This document shows positions 1 through 12,700 of a stretch of DNA of 64,000 nucleotides, one piece after another. The translations under genes and the position numbers were made by a program. The notes beneath the pieces are model-generated. The model saw only the letters and a list, made by a program, of their open reading frames with translations, made no database searches and had not been told where the DNA came from. The DNA is from Sphaerolaimus hirsutus (lineage: Eukaryota; Nematoda; Chromadorea; Monhysterida; Sphaerolaimidae), in contig OZ038453.1 of NCBI GenBank assembly GCA_964036195.1, forward strand, positions 20,311,206 through 20,375,205. The letters are read 5' to 3'. How positions within the stretch are numbered: position 1 is the first letter of the stretch; each line of letters starts with the position of its first letter.

Positions 1-306
1 AAATGGAAAAAATTTGCCTGCAGAAAACCGAAACGGAAATTTGTCACCCTAAGCATGCCTGCAAACCAGATTGTTGAAAGTAATCAATGTTTTCAAAGTT
101 AATGTAAAATATTCATTTTTAGTCACTCCTGAGTGCAGAAAACGTATAGTAGAATTTTTTACTTTTATTTCCATGGGAAAATGTAAAAGTAAGTATTTTT
201 GAAAACGATGACCATAATTTTCACTAGAAGTCACCCTTAACCCCAATTTTCATCCTTTTTGCCACTGCACACATGAAGTTGTGCATACACTGTAGCGTCT
301 GCCAAG

Positions 307-563
307 CAGGGTTGGTTTTAGTAAAATTATTTTTACTGAAACTGCAGTAAAATTGTAAATAAATTATATTTTATTTTTTCTTCAATTTTCCATTTTATTT
401 TTATTTTTTTATTCTTCAATTTTCCATTTTATTATTATTTTATTTTTATTTTTTATTCTTTGTGACCAGGATTAGTTTTTGTGAAATTCTTTTTACTAAA
501 ATTGTAGTAAAATTGTATAAAAATTGTATTTGATTTTTTTCTTCTGAGATTTTGCCAACCCTG
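307..563. mobile_element. hAT-like element, CAGGGTTGG ends, TAAAATTTT array
   Basis: Ends CAGGGTTGGTTTTAG and TTTGCCAACCCTG, flanked by the 8-bp direct repeat CTGCCAAG. The interior is (ATTTTATTTTT)-rich with AAATTG steps and is non-coding. Same family as 32316-33447. Confidence 0.8.
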
Positions 564-627
564 CTGCCAAGTAAAACCAATAATTATCCAAAATTTAGTT
601 GACACAATTTTTGATGTCAACTAGTGT

Positions 628-1108
628 CAGGGGTATTCTAGTTTTCGGCCCTCCTGGGTGTTGGATAGATAGCAAATCACTCCTCCGGAGGGATAGATAG
701 CTGAAAATTTTTCTGGGGGGGGGGGGGTTCGCGGGGGCTCAATATATAGGCATAGAAGGGAGGAAAAGGAGAAAAATTGCTGAAAGTAGGTGAAAAATGG
801 CTAAAAATGGGTATATAAGGACATATAGTACTAAAAATAGCTCAAAATAGGCAGTTAGATGCACGAACTAGTGATTTTGGAGGTGAAAATCTATATATAG
901 GTATGAAAATAGCGATTTTGAGCGAAAATTAGGGTATAGTTTCCCAAAAATTGCTCCAGATAGGTAGATAGCTGGCCGATTGGGGGGAAGGGTTTAGGGG
1001 ATAGTAGCCCAAAATTTTGCCTCCGGGATAGATAGATAGCTGAGCGGCCTCTGGAATAGATAGATAGCTGGGCGATTTGGGGGGGGAACCCCCCCTTTCC
1101 TACCCCTG
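628..1108. mobile_element. hAT-like element, CAGGGGTA ends, GATAGATAGC steps
   Basis: Flanked by ACTAGTGT on both sides and inserted in an AGTTGACA-type MITE. The interior repeats GGATAGATAGATAGCTG and runs of G. Non-coding. Relatives at 27621, 28592-29385 and 43058-43530. Confidence 0.8.
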
Positions 1109-1251
1109 ACTAGTGTGTGTGTGACAAGATATAATTGATGACAATTTTTGATGTCAACTTTATGACAAGTTATAATTAGTTACATTCTCTGTACAGCATC
1201 AACTTCGGTCAATAGACAATAGTGATTATGTATATTGGATAGGGTTGGCAC

Positions 1252-2181
1252 TAGGGTCGAAATGGAATCCCGATCCCGATCCCAAAACATTTCAGGATTT
1301 GGTGGTCCCGATCCCGATCCTGAAACCTCAATCCTGATCCCGATCCCGAAATCTCAAAAGCCAATCCCAATCCCGATCCAGAAACTTTCAAAATCACAAT
1401 CCCGATCCCGAAAAAATTTATACAATCCCGATCCCGATCCCAGAAAATTTGGTCAACCTCATTAAATGCCCTTTTTGCATTAATAAATTTTAACCAATGT
1501 CCACTTTATGCCTCTTTTCTGGCATCCAGACGTGTTTTTGAGCCTGTTTTGTGAAAACATTGGCAAAAAACGTGTATATTAGAATGTTTTCAAAAATGCC
1601 ATTACCGATCCCAAAAAATGCCAATCCCGATCCCGAAAGGTCAATCCCGATCCCGAAATCTCAAAAACCAATCCCGATCCCGATACCAAAAGGTCAATCC
1701 CGATCCGATCCCGAGATCTCAAAAACCAATCCTCGTTTATCTTTGCATTTCAGCATTTGAGATTTTATCCTATTGCTGAATGTTTCCGCATGAAAAAGTG
1801 TACGCATCTTTTGAATGCTGAAATACATGCTGAATTGACAAACCGCCTAATTTTCAAGAGTACGGACGATTTGAGTTCAGCAAGTTTTTTTCTATTCAGC
1901 ATTTAATTCGGCATTTGTCAAAAACGTGCGTATGCCGAATATTTCGGCTTCAGTGTGCGTAGCGCCATTGTTTCACTTTTTTTAATTTTCACTATTTTTT
2001 CTGGGATCGGGATCCCGGACTTAGGAGATTCTCGGGATCGGGATTTGAAAGTTTTCAGGATCGGGATCGGGATTAGTATTTTTGGATTTCGGGATCGGGA
2101 TTGGGGTTTCGGGATCGGGATCGGGACTGCTAAATCCCGGAATTTCACGGGATCAGGGATCGGGATCCCGTTTGAACCCTA
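1252..2181. mobile_element. CGGGAT-array element (TAGGGTTCGAA-type ends)
   Basis: Left part is an array of CCGATCCCGA, right part the inverted array CGGGATCGGGAT, ending TTTGAACCCTA. It matches 46060-46529, but no clean 8-bp duplication is visible, so its ends may be rearranged. Confidence 0.65.
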
Positions 2182-2199
2182 GTTTTGAGTCAACATTTC

Positions 2200-2440
2200 G
2201 GGTACTTTCTGATGTTATTTGTTACATATCTAGATAACCATACAATATGACTTGCAAGATCACAAGCGAAACAAACACTTTCCATCCAAAAACCCTCCCA
2301 CAAACACACCAACCACCCAGACGTAACGGACACATTTTTCTACGGCCTGCGCGCCCAGCTCCATCCAGGAAACGCCTATTCTACTGGCGCCAACGCCAGC
2401 AATGAGTGAAGAAAATAAGCGGGAAAGGCTATGGACTACT
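2200..2440 (+). pseudogene. Relic third copy of MBD exon 5
   Basis: The stretch from cctccc and the acceptor cacccag resembles exon 5 and its upstream intron. It reads VTDTFFYGLRAQLHPGNAY, then ANASNE and TGA. No partner exons lie nearby, so this is a partial duplicate or decayed exon. The cut after 2182 follows a CGGGAT-array element. Confidence 0.65.
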
Positions 2441-2544
2441 CCGGCGGTGTAAATATCACTATCAGATTTTCTTGTTTTCCGTTGTTTTCCATCTGCTTAT
2501 ACTTATTTTCACTTTTAAACACAATAAAAAATGAAGGGTTTCAC

Positions 2545-4259
2545 TAGGGTTGGAAAAAAAGTTTTTTTTAACTTCACGTTTTTTAAAAAACAACGTTTTT
2601 TAATAAAAAACGTTTTTTCAAAAGCTCCCAGATATGACCTTGTGTCAACATATATTTATAGGTATATCAGGCAGTGGCAATACTCTGTGATGTTATATAT
2701 GAGTAGTATATTGTATATGGTTGGAAAAAAATCAATTTTTTATATGCCTTGTTTTTTTAAATCAATTTTTTTAAATTGAAATCAGATGTTTTTAAATCGT
2801 CCAAAATGGAGGTATAGGGCCCCCACACGCTAGTTGACATCGACACCAAATGTCAACTGGTGCCGATCCCGATTCAAAGCTTGCTCACGAGCCGACGATC
2901 GACGTTCAATTCAAACGCATGCTTTGAATTGGGAACGGAACCAGTTGACATTTGGTGTCGATGTCAACTAGCGTGTGTGGGGCCATAGAGGAAAAATATG
3001 TGAATTTTAAGTGTCAGACAATGTATTGTTATGTCTATTGTGGTCATATTATGACTGGAGTCATGGGATAGTATTATAAGCAGAGATTTTTTCAAAAATA
3101 TCCATTTTTATGTTGACTTATTGTTACGTATATCGCCTTTTGTCAAACGTTCGTGACTTTGAGTGAAGTTCAGCATGGAATAGTGCTTAAATAAGGTTGT
3201 AAGAGAAGGCTAATACATTGACAGTTATGTTACACTCTGTAGAAGTATGTGGGAGCACATTGGCTGCATATTTTATAGCATAGCACGGCTTTGTTACGTG
3301 GTAACATGAATAAATGAAAGCTTTTACACTAAAATGACTCCAAAACCCATGAAAACACAACCAATGGTAATATGTATGAGAAATCGCGCGCCTGCGCGCA
3401 AAAAATTTGCAGAATACCTAGTGCAAGTTTACCAAAAAATTTGCCTTTTGATTTTTTTAAATTAAAATCAGTTTCCACCCTTTGATTTTTTTTAAAATCA
3501 GGTTTAAAGAAAAAATCAGTTTAAAAAATCAAGTGCCAACCCTATAAATGACCATATAATGGCTGAAGAGCCATGGGATAGCATTATAAATGGTGATTTG
3601 TGTCAAAAATATCCATTTTTGTCAACATTTCCGTGTATCACCTTATAGTTGAATGTTCGTGACTTCAGGTAAAGTTTGGCACGGGATAGTGATCAAACAA
3701 GGTTATAATAGGATGTTGTTACTTTGGGGGTTAAGTTACAGACTGTGGAGGTACATGGAAGCACATTACCTCAATATTTTACACTACAGCAACATTTGAT
3801 GGCTTATTTACCCATGGTAGCACATGGATGCTTTGATACAAAAAATGCCACAAAACCAATGAAAACAACCACCAGTGCTTTGTGTGTAAATGCGTGTTTG
3901 CGCGCAAAAATTTTGCAAAATACCTTGTGCTTGGTATACTCGAGGTACATGATACTCTGCCGTCGCACTGATTTATGTCTCGCGTTGGAAACGTGCCAGT
4001 GATTGTTAAGTCATGCGATTTCCGTAAAAAGATGAAAAAATTAATCGATGTGAATATGTTAATGAATAACATTATAACAACAATCAATTTTGTCATCTTT
4101 TTATGAAACTCGCACGCGCTAACCATCGTTGGCACACTTCCAGCGGGAACCACGCGTGCAGGGTGTAAAGTAACCGGAGTATACTACAAATTTTGACCTA
4201 TGTTTTTTTTAAAAACGTTTCAGACGTCGTGTTTGTTTAAAAAACATTAGCCAACCCTA
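2545..4259. mobile_element. hAT-like element of the TAGGGTTGG family with nested elements
   Basis: Flanked by GGTTTCAC. AAACGTTTTTT arrays sit at both ends around the conserved family core. A second variant with ATTGATTTTTT arrays (about 2717-3545) and an AGTTGACA hairpin (2818-2984) lie inside. Confidence 0.8.
2818..2984. repeat. AGTTGACA-type inverted-repeat MITE
   Basis: Ends GGCCCCCACACGCTAGTTGA and its inverse. The whole element nearly folds on itself. Flanking ATAG may be the target duplication. Confidence 0.65.
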
Positions 4260-4619
4260 GGTTTCACTCCAAAAGTGCATGCCCACAAATTTACATTTTT
4301 TTTATATTGTACTTTAAAGTTTGGAACAGGCCAGGCACCGCCAGGCCTGTTTGAGTGACAAAGCTTCCCCATACTTTGAGCGACAAATCTCCCCCAGCTT
4401 TGTCGCTCAAACATGCCACTGTCGGGCTGGACCAATACTTTAAAAATGATTTTGAAAATCAGTTTGTGAATATATTTGTGTAACGACTTCTTATTCTTGA
4501 TTTACTTTTGCAATGAGAACCATCAAATGGAGTAAATAATGAAGTAAAAGAAAAAAACATATTTATGAGTTGTTTCTTTTACTGTATCGATCCACTCCTT
4601 GTTTAAAATCTCTGGTGAA

Positions 4620-6942
4620 TAGTGATGTAAAGGCACCGGTGCCCCGGTGCTGGGCACCGAAGGGCACCAGCACCGGTGCTGGTGCGGTGCCATTGCAATC
4701 TTCAGGGGTGCCATGCCGGTGCCATTTTTTTCAGAATAGCACCGGTGCTGGTGCGGTGCGGTGCCATTTTTTTGCCGGTGCCAAAGGTGCTAGCACCAGG
4801 GCCAAAGTAAAAGGCACCGGGAAAGGCACCGGCCAAGGCTTCATGTGCTGTGCAATTTTGTCCATAGTATGTGCTTATTCATATTTCAGAAAACAGCGAT
4901 ATATTTACCCAACCGTTTTTGCCTATTTTGTAAACCTCCCATCAAATAAATATACCTACTGTGAAATCCATTATACCCGATACGTGATCTGATGAGCGAA
5001 TCTAAAATTTTGTTGAATTTTAAATCATTTTTATATTTTATATTTATCTTACTTTTTTGTTCAAAATTTGTTGTCAGTTTATGACAGAGATAGTTCCATT
5101 CTCTGTACAGCAACGACTCCGATCAGTAGACAATAGTGGCTATGGACATTGTAGTGAATTAAATATTTTATCTTTCATTTGTAATCATTGTAATTGCTTC
5201 ATAAAAGCGATTGCCACTAGTGATGTAAAGGCACTGGGGCACTGGTGCCCCGGTGCTGGGCACCGAAGGGCACCAGCACCGGTGCTGGTGCAGTGCCATT
5301 GAAATCTTCAAGGGTGCCATGCTGGTTCCGGTGCACTTTTTTTCAGAATAGCACCGGTGCTGGTGCGGTGAGGTCCATTTTTTTGCTGGTGCCAAAGGTG
5401 CTAGCACCAGGGCCAAAGTAAAAGGCACCGGGAAAGGCACCGGCCAAGGCTTCATGTGCTGTGCAATTTTGTCCATAGTATGTGCTTATTCATATTTCAA
5501 AAAACAGCGATATCTTTACCCAACCGTTTTTGCCTATTTTGTAAACCTCCCATCAAATAAATATACCTACTGTGAAATCCATTATACCCGATACATGATC
5601 TGATGAGCTAATCTAAAATTTTGTTGAATTTTAAATCATTTTTATATTTTTTATTTATTGTTGTGATTGTGTGGTCAGTGGTGGGTATTTTCTCCCCTAT
5701 ATCATGGAGGTCAGGTAGTCTTGTGGGTTGTAGGTTGTGTTTGAGGTTGCTCTCTGTTGTTGTATGAAGACTGGAGTGGTTGGCTTGGTTTGAGAGTTCA
5801 GGTGTCCAGGTTCAAAGATGGGTGTTTTCTTTTATTGGTTGAAGTTCAAGTATTTCACCAATGTTATAATGGATGAACTAGATTGTGGATGAATTGATTG
5901 ACTGGAGCAAAAGCCTCTACTTATATATGGCTGGCTCAGTATATAAATAGAACATTAATGTGTTCAATCCTACTAATGTAGGTCCACAGATGGTGTTAAG
6001 TGGCCATGCATTCAATCCTACACACTAAGCATGAAATTGTCTACCATAAGATACCTATATGCAACACAGGTAATTACATGAATATAATGCCTAGACTGAA
6101 TGTGTGAAATTATCCAGCTAGTTCATAATTGCTTTTCACACATGCAAATCACTTTCAAATCACATCTGTTGGCATACATAAAAAGGTTTTAGTAGCTCCA
6201 AAGAAACATGTAACAGCTGCTATGTTTATGAATGGATTGGAATTGTGCATGCATCATAGATAGCTACCTATGTACATGCACATATACCCAAGGTGTGTTT
6301 ATGCATTAGGTACCATGTACTTATTCACTACTGCTTAAATACAGCCACATGTAATTGCCCTTATACTTAGAATAATTATTAAAAGAATGTATTTATATTA
6401 TCACAAATATATCACTTGCTTTTTATTGCCAAGATGGCAACATTTATCTTACTTGTTTGTTCAAAATTTGTTGTCAGTTTATGACAGAGATAGTTCCATT
6501 CTCTGTACAGCAACGACTCCGATCAGTAGACAATAGTGGCTATGGACATTGCAGTGAATTCAATATTTTATCTTTCATTTGTAATCATTGTAATTGCTTC
6601 ATAAAAGTGATTGCCTTATCATTCTGATCATTTTAAGTGCTCCACCATCAAAATCGGTTGAAAATTCATGGAAATATGCACTTCCAAAGGTGAGACCACT
6701 GAGAAACTGCCCGATATTTACTTCAGAAATTCCAGCCCGGTGCGGTGCCTTTCGGTGCTAGCACCGGCAACCCGCGGGTGCCCTTCGGTGCCGGTGCCAT
6801 TTTTTCCAAAAGGCACTGGTGCTGGTGCGGTGCGGTGCCATTTTCTGGCCGGTGCCCCAGGGTGCCAGGTGCCCTTTTCATGCGTTGGCAAAGGTGCCGG
6901 TGCGGTGCGGTGCCATTTTTCCCGGTGCCTTTCACATCACTA
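4620..6942. mobile_element. hAT-like element, TAGTGATG ends, CCGGTGCC arrays, partly duplicated
   Basis: Flanked by CTGGTGAA. Starts TAGTGATGTAAAGGCACCGG and ends with the inverse. The first 599 bp (4620-5218) are repeated in tandem (5219 onward), each unit starting exactly at TAGTGATG. The second unit carries a solo LTR. Confidence 0.8.
5659..6442. mobile_element. Solo LTR of a retrotransposon
   Basis: Begins TGTTG, ends CAACA, is 784 bp long and is flanked by TTTAT on each side. The first tandem unit shows the empty site atttatctta. Contains TATA-like tatataaata. No internal coding region remains. Confidence 0.65.
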
Positions 6943-8852
6943 CTGGTGAATCCCCATAAAATTCCTACAAATAAAAACTGAAAAAAACAACGATAGAAAA
7001 ACAAATCAAATATCGATTGCACACATTGAAGCCGGATAAGTGGTCGCACACATTTTTGGCATCGAAAATGTCCTCGTAAACGACAAACGCCGACAAATAC
7101 CCCTCGTTTCCGGTGTCGAACCTCTGAAAAGGAATTTGGGAATTTCGCAGTTTATTGGAATCGGGAAGCCTTAGGCCTCTTTTAGGCCTTTAAAGGGGCG
7201 TTGTCAGCGGCCTCGTTAAAGGGGCTGGCGACAAGAAGTACAGCGACAGCCTCTGACAACTAAAAAAGTGTGATCTAGTGTGCATGAGCACACAATGTAA
7301 ACACCTGCCCGGACAAGTTCACCACCCATTTTTTTATTTCACTACAGATGCGATATCTCTGGCTATGGGAGTGGTAAATATAAAGCTAATATTTGGTGGG
7401 TATATAGTCCTAACACCCCGCTACTCCGTATCAATGGGGGAAGGTGCGGCGACTCACTGCAAATTTTTTTGATGTGAATGCAAAAGTGGAAATTTTGTTC
7501 CCGTGATGATGTGATTATGACATCATAATTTTCACCCCAAATAAATTTCCTTATAGAGGCATTTTAGAGGTCATGTTGTTTACTTAACTTTGAACCTTGG
7601 ACCCTTTCCTAGTGAATTTTGTAAACCAACTATATAAGTGTGAAACAAAAAATTGGTTTAAAGTGAAATTTTTGGTCTGCTGTTTTTGGGATGCGGTGGA
7701 TGCCCTACAGAAAAAAACATAAATGAGCAGAACTAGGGTTCAAATCTGACTCAATTTTCAATCAGGCATTTTCGCACAACATTTTTTCTAATGCAGTTTG
7801 GTGGCAAACTTGTTTGGGACACTTGGGTTGTTTGAAAAAAATGAACAACTGTGCATGCAGCAACACATACTGTAGTGGGTCACTGGCAGGCAGCCATACT
7901 GGTGTATTGTAAGGGGGTTGTTGGCAAGACATCTCCCAAATTTCAGCATTATACCAGCCTCACAGCTGGAGATATGACCCTTGAAGTGTAGCTAATAAAG
8001 TGGGTGGTGAACTTGTTTGGGACACCAAAAAAGCCAAAAAAATTGTTGCGTATAGGGCAACCCACCCTGTAGTGAGTCGCCCCACCTCCCCCCATCGAAG
8101 CAGAGTAGGGGGGTGTTACAACTCTATATATTCAAAGTTTCAGCTTTATAACACCCCCATAGACGGAGATATTACATATGAAGTTAAATAAAAAATTGGG
8201 TGGTGAACTTGTCCGGGAAGGTGTTTATATAATTTGATGTTTGTCTTAGGCAGTGAGGCTGATCAAGTCATGATTGATTGAGGCTACACATATGTAAAAT
8301 ATTTCATATGTATCACACAAAAATGGCAGAAAAATTTCATTTTTTGTCATCACAGTCTCAGAGTGTAAAAGGCGCCTAAATATGATAAATAGGCTGAAAT
8401 TGGCAAACATAGCAACTAGCAAGGATAAAAGTTGCAAAATGGAGCATGTTTTAGTGATTTTAAGCAAAACAAACATACATGTACTATACGCAACCAATAA
8501 CTTGGACGTCGGTCAAGTTGACAAAAGAATGATCTTATGATATCTTGGCTGCTTGCCGGTTGGCAGCCGGTCAAAAATTTCGAAATCGCTATAATAAAAA
8601 ATAGTTAAAAAAAGGTGGCATTAGGTGTTTGATAAAATATACACAGAAAAAAGCAATTATGACTGTGAAAATTAGCTCAATTGAGCAAGTTATAGCGATT
8701 TCCAGTAAAAATCAGGGGAAAATCGCTAGAAAAAGAATACGCAACCGCTGAGTTGGACGTGGGCCAACGCATTTTACGTGACCCGCTCCGTTATATTCCA
8801 TTAGGTATCAGAATCACATCACAGACTGCAACCTTCTAAACTGCTATGTGAT

Positions 8853-9474
8853 TAGGGTGTCAAATTTCCGTTTTCCGTTTTCCGTTTCCGTTTTCCGCAG
8901 GCAAATTTTTTCCGTTTTCCGTTCCGTTTTCCGGCTGCTGAAATTTTCCGTTTCCGTTTTTCCGGCTCATTTTCCGTTTTCCGGCTCAATTTTCAGTTTT
9001 TCCGCCTTTTTTCCGTTTTCCGCCTCAATTTCCAGTTTTTCCGCCTTTTTTCCATTTTTCGCCTCAATTTTCCATTTTTCCGCCTCATTTTACCCTTTTC
9101 TGGCTCAACTTTCTGTTTTCTGATCAGCCAAACTGGTAAAAATTCGTGCAGATTGTCAATGATGTAAAAAATTTTCTGTTTCCAGCAAAATTACTGCAAA
9201 TTTTTTCCACTTCCAGCAAAATTTCAGAAAATTTTACCCGTTTTCCGGCAAAATTTCAGCAAGTTTTTCCATTTCCGTGCAAATTTGATTTTTCCGTTTC
9301 CGCTTTTCCGGCCTCCTTTTCCGTTTTTCGGCCGCTGAAATTTCTTTTCCGTTTCCGTTTCCGTTTTCCGCCAAGTGCAAATTTTTTTCCGTTTTCCGTT
9401 CCGTTTTCCGGCCGCTGAAATAATTTTTCCGTTTCCGTTTCCGTTTTCCGTGAAAAAAATTTTTTGACACCCTA
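8853..9474. mobile_element. hAT-like element, TAGGGTGTCAA ends, TTTCCG array
   Basis: Flanked by TATGTGAT. Almost the whole element is a degenerate TTTCCGTTTTCCG array; unusually, it runs in the same direction through both halves. Non-coding. Same family as 42169-42720. Confidence 0.82.
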
Positions 9475-9677
9475 TATGTGATCTTGCGCGGCTACTCTAA
9501 TCATTTTTGAGATATTTTCACTACGTATCCAAATATTGCGATTCGTGTAAAATGATAAAATTACAGTAGAAATTCGGAAATTCGTCGAATAATCGAGAAA
9601 AAGTTCATTTCCCCCGCCCAAAACATCCGTTCCACCCCACCGGTTCCATTTCAGCTCGCAATTCCACCGTTCCAATA

Positions 9678-9786
9678 ATGGAAAGCCCGCCGTACATCGA
9701 TTTGGGCGCCGATTGTCAATTCATCCAGACTGAAATCGGTGTGCTTATGGATCGAGCGACTGCGGGGGACAAGGAGAATGTTCAAG
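9678..9786 (+). CDS. MBD gene exon 1 (start codon)
   Basis: Begins MESPPYIDLG and ends in phase 1 at AAG/gttaat. ATG is in the context ataATGg. Short acidic N-terminus with no recognised domain. Confidence 0.6.
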
Positions 9787-12700
9787 GTTAATATGGATTA
9801 ATCGATTTCGAGGTTTTTGGGTGGATTTTTTACCTGACAATGTTGGGTAACGGGATTTGTGTTTTCCATGCGCTGAATTGGGACAGTTTTGTCTCTTTGG
9901 CAGCGTGCCAATTTAAGAGCCCAAAGTTGCGCAGATGCATGAGATAGCCGACGGTGGGGTCTTGCTGTGAACCTTTCGGTATTGTAACAATTTTTTTGCG
10001 GTAAACGGTATGTTTCAATCAATCACTCGTATTATCCAAAAAAAATTGATCAACCGCAGTTCCCGCACCGACACCGATGGCACCGGCACCGGAAATGTCC
10101 GCGCCGATAGACCGAGCATCGAGGAACACTGTGGTCTGGTTCAGGGAGGACGTGTCTCTGTGGAAATTGGGTGGGTTGAGTGGTTTTGGACGTTCACTGT
10201 CTTGTGATTTTGATTGAGAGTTTGGGTAAAATCGCTTAAACTTTGGCCAGGTTTTTAGCCAGGGGTCTTATATGTTTGGACACCTGTGGGGGTGCCGATA
10301 GAATATAAATCGCTTCTCCGGGTATTATATTTTCGCTGAGACATTTTCGTGGGGGGGGGTTCACTGGATTTATATATAGGTGTTTTCAGAATAAAGGCTC
10401 CATAAAAGGGAGAATAATCGTTAAAAATAGGGGAAAATAGCCAAAAATTGTTATCGATCCAGGTAGTTAGATAGCTGGCCGAGTTTGTGTTGACCCCAAT
10501 TCCACCCCCTGGACACCCCTCATCACACCAACCCCCTAACACCCCCAACACCCCCATCATTCCCCAGGCGTGGCACTGGAAGTCGACCAACAAGAGCACA
10601 TCTACGACACGCTCGGCTTGACCGCCGATCGCCCGCCCGCCGCCAGCGAAAAATTGGTGCTCGATTTGCAGCCGCTCGCCTTGAAAGTGGTTGGGTTTAT
10701 TTTTTTTTACATTTCTGTTTATTTGTTCGTGGTAGTTTTGATATTTGAGGATAAGTGACGAGTTTCATTCCAAAAATGCACAAGCGCCAAATCCAGAAAA
10801 ATCTAGTTGAGCGCGGATTTGACTTCCACATATAGTTTTTCACATTTTAAAAAAATGAGGGTTATGGTCCATTTCGTTTCCGAGATACAGTGGTACGGTT
10901 TTTCAGAAGAAACAAATTAACATTGAAAGTGCGCATATCCATCTCAGATCCCCTATGAAAAACAGAACTTTCATGACTAAAGTGCACATCTATCTCGGAC
11001 CACTGGAGTTTCATTTCATAAGTGCACATATCCAAAACAAAGTTTCATTTTCAAAAGTGCATGCGTGCTCCGGATCGCTCGCGAAGAGTCGGCCGGATTT
11101 CCACTACAAAAAAAGTTTCATTTCCAAAAGTGCACATGTGAATTTCCAAAGCTATTTTGCTCTGTATATCAAAAATGTGTGTATATATAGATCAGAAAAT
11201 TTAGATCGAGGTACTTTTCGACATGAGCTTTTTAATGACAGACTCAGTTTACCTCCACGATGCAAAGTTTAGCATTTATTTCACTTTGAATTGCAAATAT
11301 TCAAGTTTTAGTCCCTATTTTGGATGTTTTACAAAATATGACAACTCCCAAAATATTTGCCAGCCGACAAAATTTTGGGAATGGAAAAATGTAGACACAT
11401 GTTCAAGGTATCTGAAAAGTGCGGGGCAAGCTTTGTCGCCCAAACATAGCTCTGTCGGGCCACTGCCAAACTTTAAAATGCAATTTTGAAAAATCAAAAA
11501 ATGTGGATATGTGCACATTTGGAATGAAAGTCTTCAAGTATCGATGAGTACTGAATGACAAAGGTTAGCATGCTATGGACATTTTTTCTAGCCGTGAAAT
11601 CTGGCCAATTTCCTCAGCTGAACAAGGGTTTGACTGATTCTATTTACTTTTTCTATAAGATGTTGAAATTTAAACCATTTGGAAACCGTTTTGTGTGTTT
11701 GTTAAAAGTGAAAACCCTAGTTAATTAACTATTTAAAACAAAGTTTAAATCCACGGTCAAATCCATTTCATACTATCCTAGCGTGGGGATGGCAGGTGTT
11801 TTTTGACCGTTTTAAAAAACGGCATCGAAACCGTTTTTTAAAAGAAAAAAACAGCAGCCGAAATTTTTAGTACTAAGCACTAGGTATTTTGCAAAATTTT
11901 TGCGCGCCAGCGCGCAATTTCACATTGAACATTGACATTGGTTGTTGTTTTCATTGGTTTTGTGGCTTAGTGGCATTTTTGGCTTTGTGGCATTGGCTTT
12001 TTTAGTGTGTAGGCTTCCATTTGTTCATGCTATTGTGTAATAATAAGCCGTGATATGTTAGTGTAGTATATAATATCCAGCAAATGTGCTCCCACTTACT
12101 TCTACAGTGTGAAAAATCATTATCAATGTATAAGCCTTTTTTAACCTTATTTAAGCACTATTCCATGCAAAACTTGACTTGACGTCACGAACATCGAGGT
12201 GATATACTTAACAAGTCGACAAAAAATGGGTATTTCTGACAGAAATTACCACTTATAATGCTATCCCATGGCTCCACAGCTATTCTATGGCTATATTTAA
12301 CATCACAGAGTACCGATATACCTGTATATGTGTAGACCCATAACCATACCTGGGAGCTTTATATAAAAAAACGTTGTTTAAAAAAAACGGTTTTAAAAAC
12401 AGGGTAGTTAAAAAGCAGTGTTGTGCCATCCCTATCCTAGCGTATATTTCCCATTTTTCACACTCAAAAAACACATTTTTCCTTGCACAGGTGCACCTTT
12501 CCAGTCTACGAGATTTCTGCAAATTCTTCAACAGGGCTTACCGGCACATTCCTCAAGTCACTGGCACTGTTAGTTTTTTTGGTGGGGGTCCTAGAAGTAA
12601 GCGTAAAAGCACACAGGGCGTTTCGGTTCGCATTTTTAAGTGAAAAAGTCTCGCAAAAAGTGCTAATTAATTAATTAATTTTATTGTTTCAATCATTTCC

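Noticed and set aside
1235-2182. Repeated PIPIPKSQ/RDRD proteins as a possible repeat protein
   Set aside because: Translation of the CGGGAT/ATCCCG arrays; the same pattern appears in both strands of every family copy.
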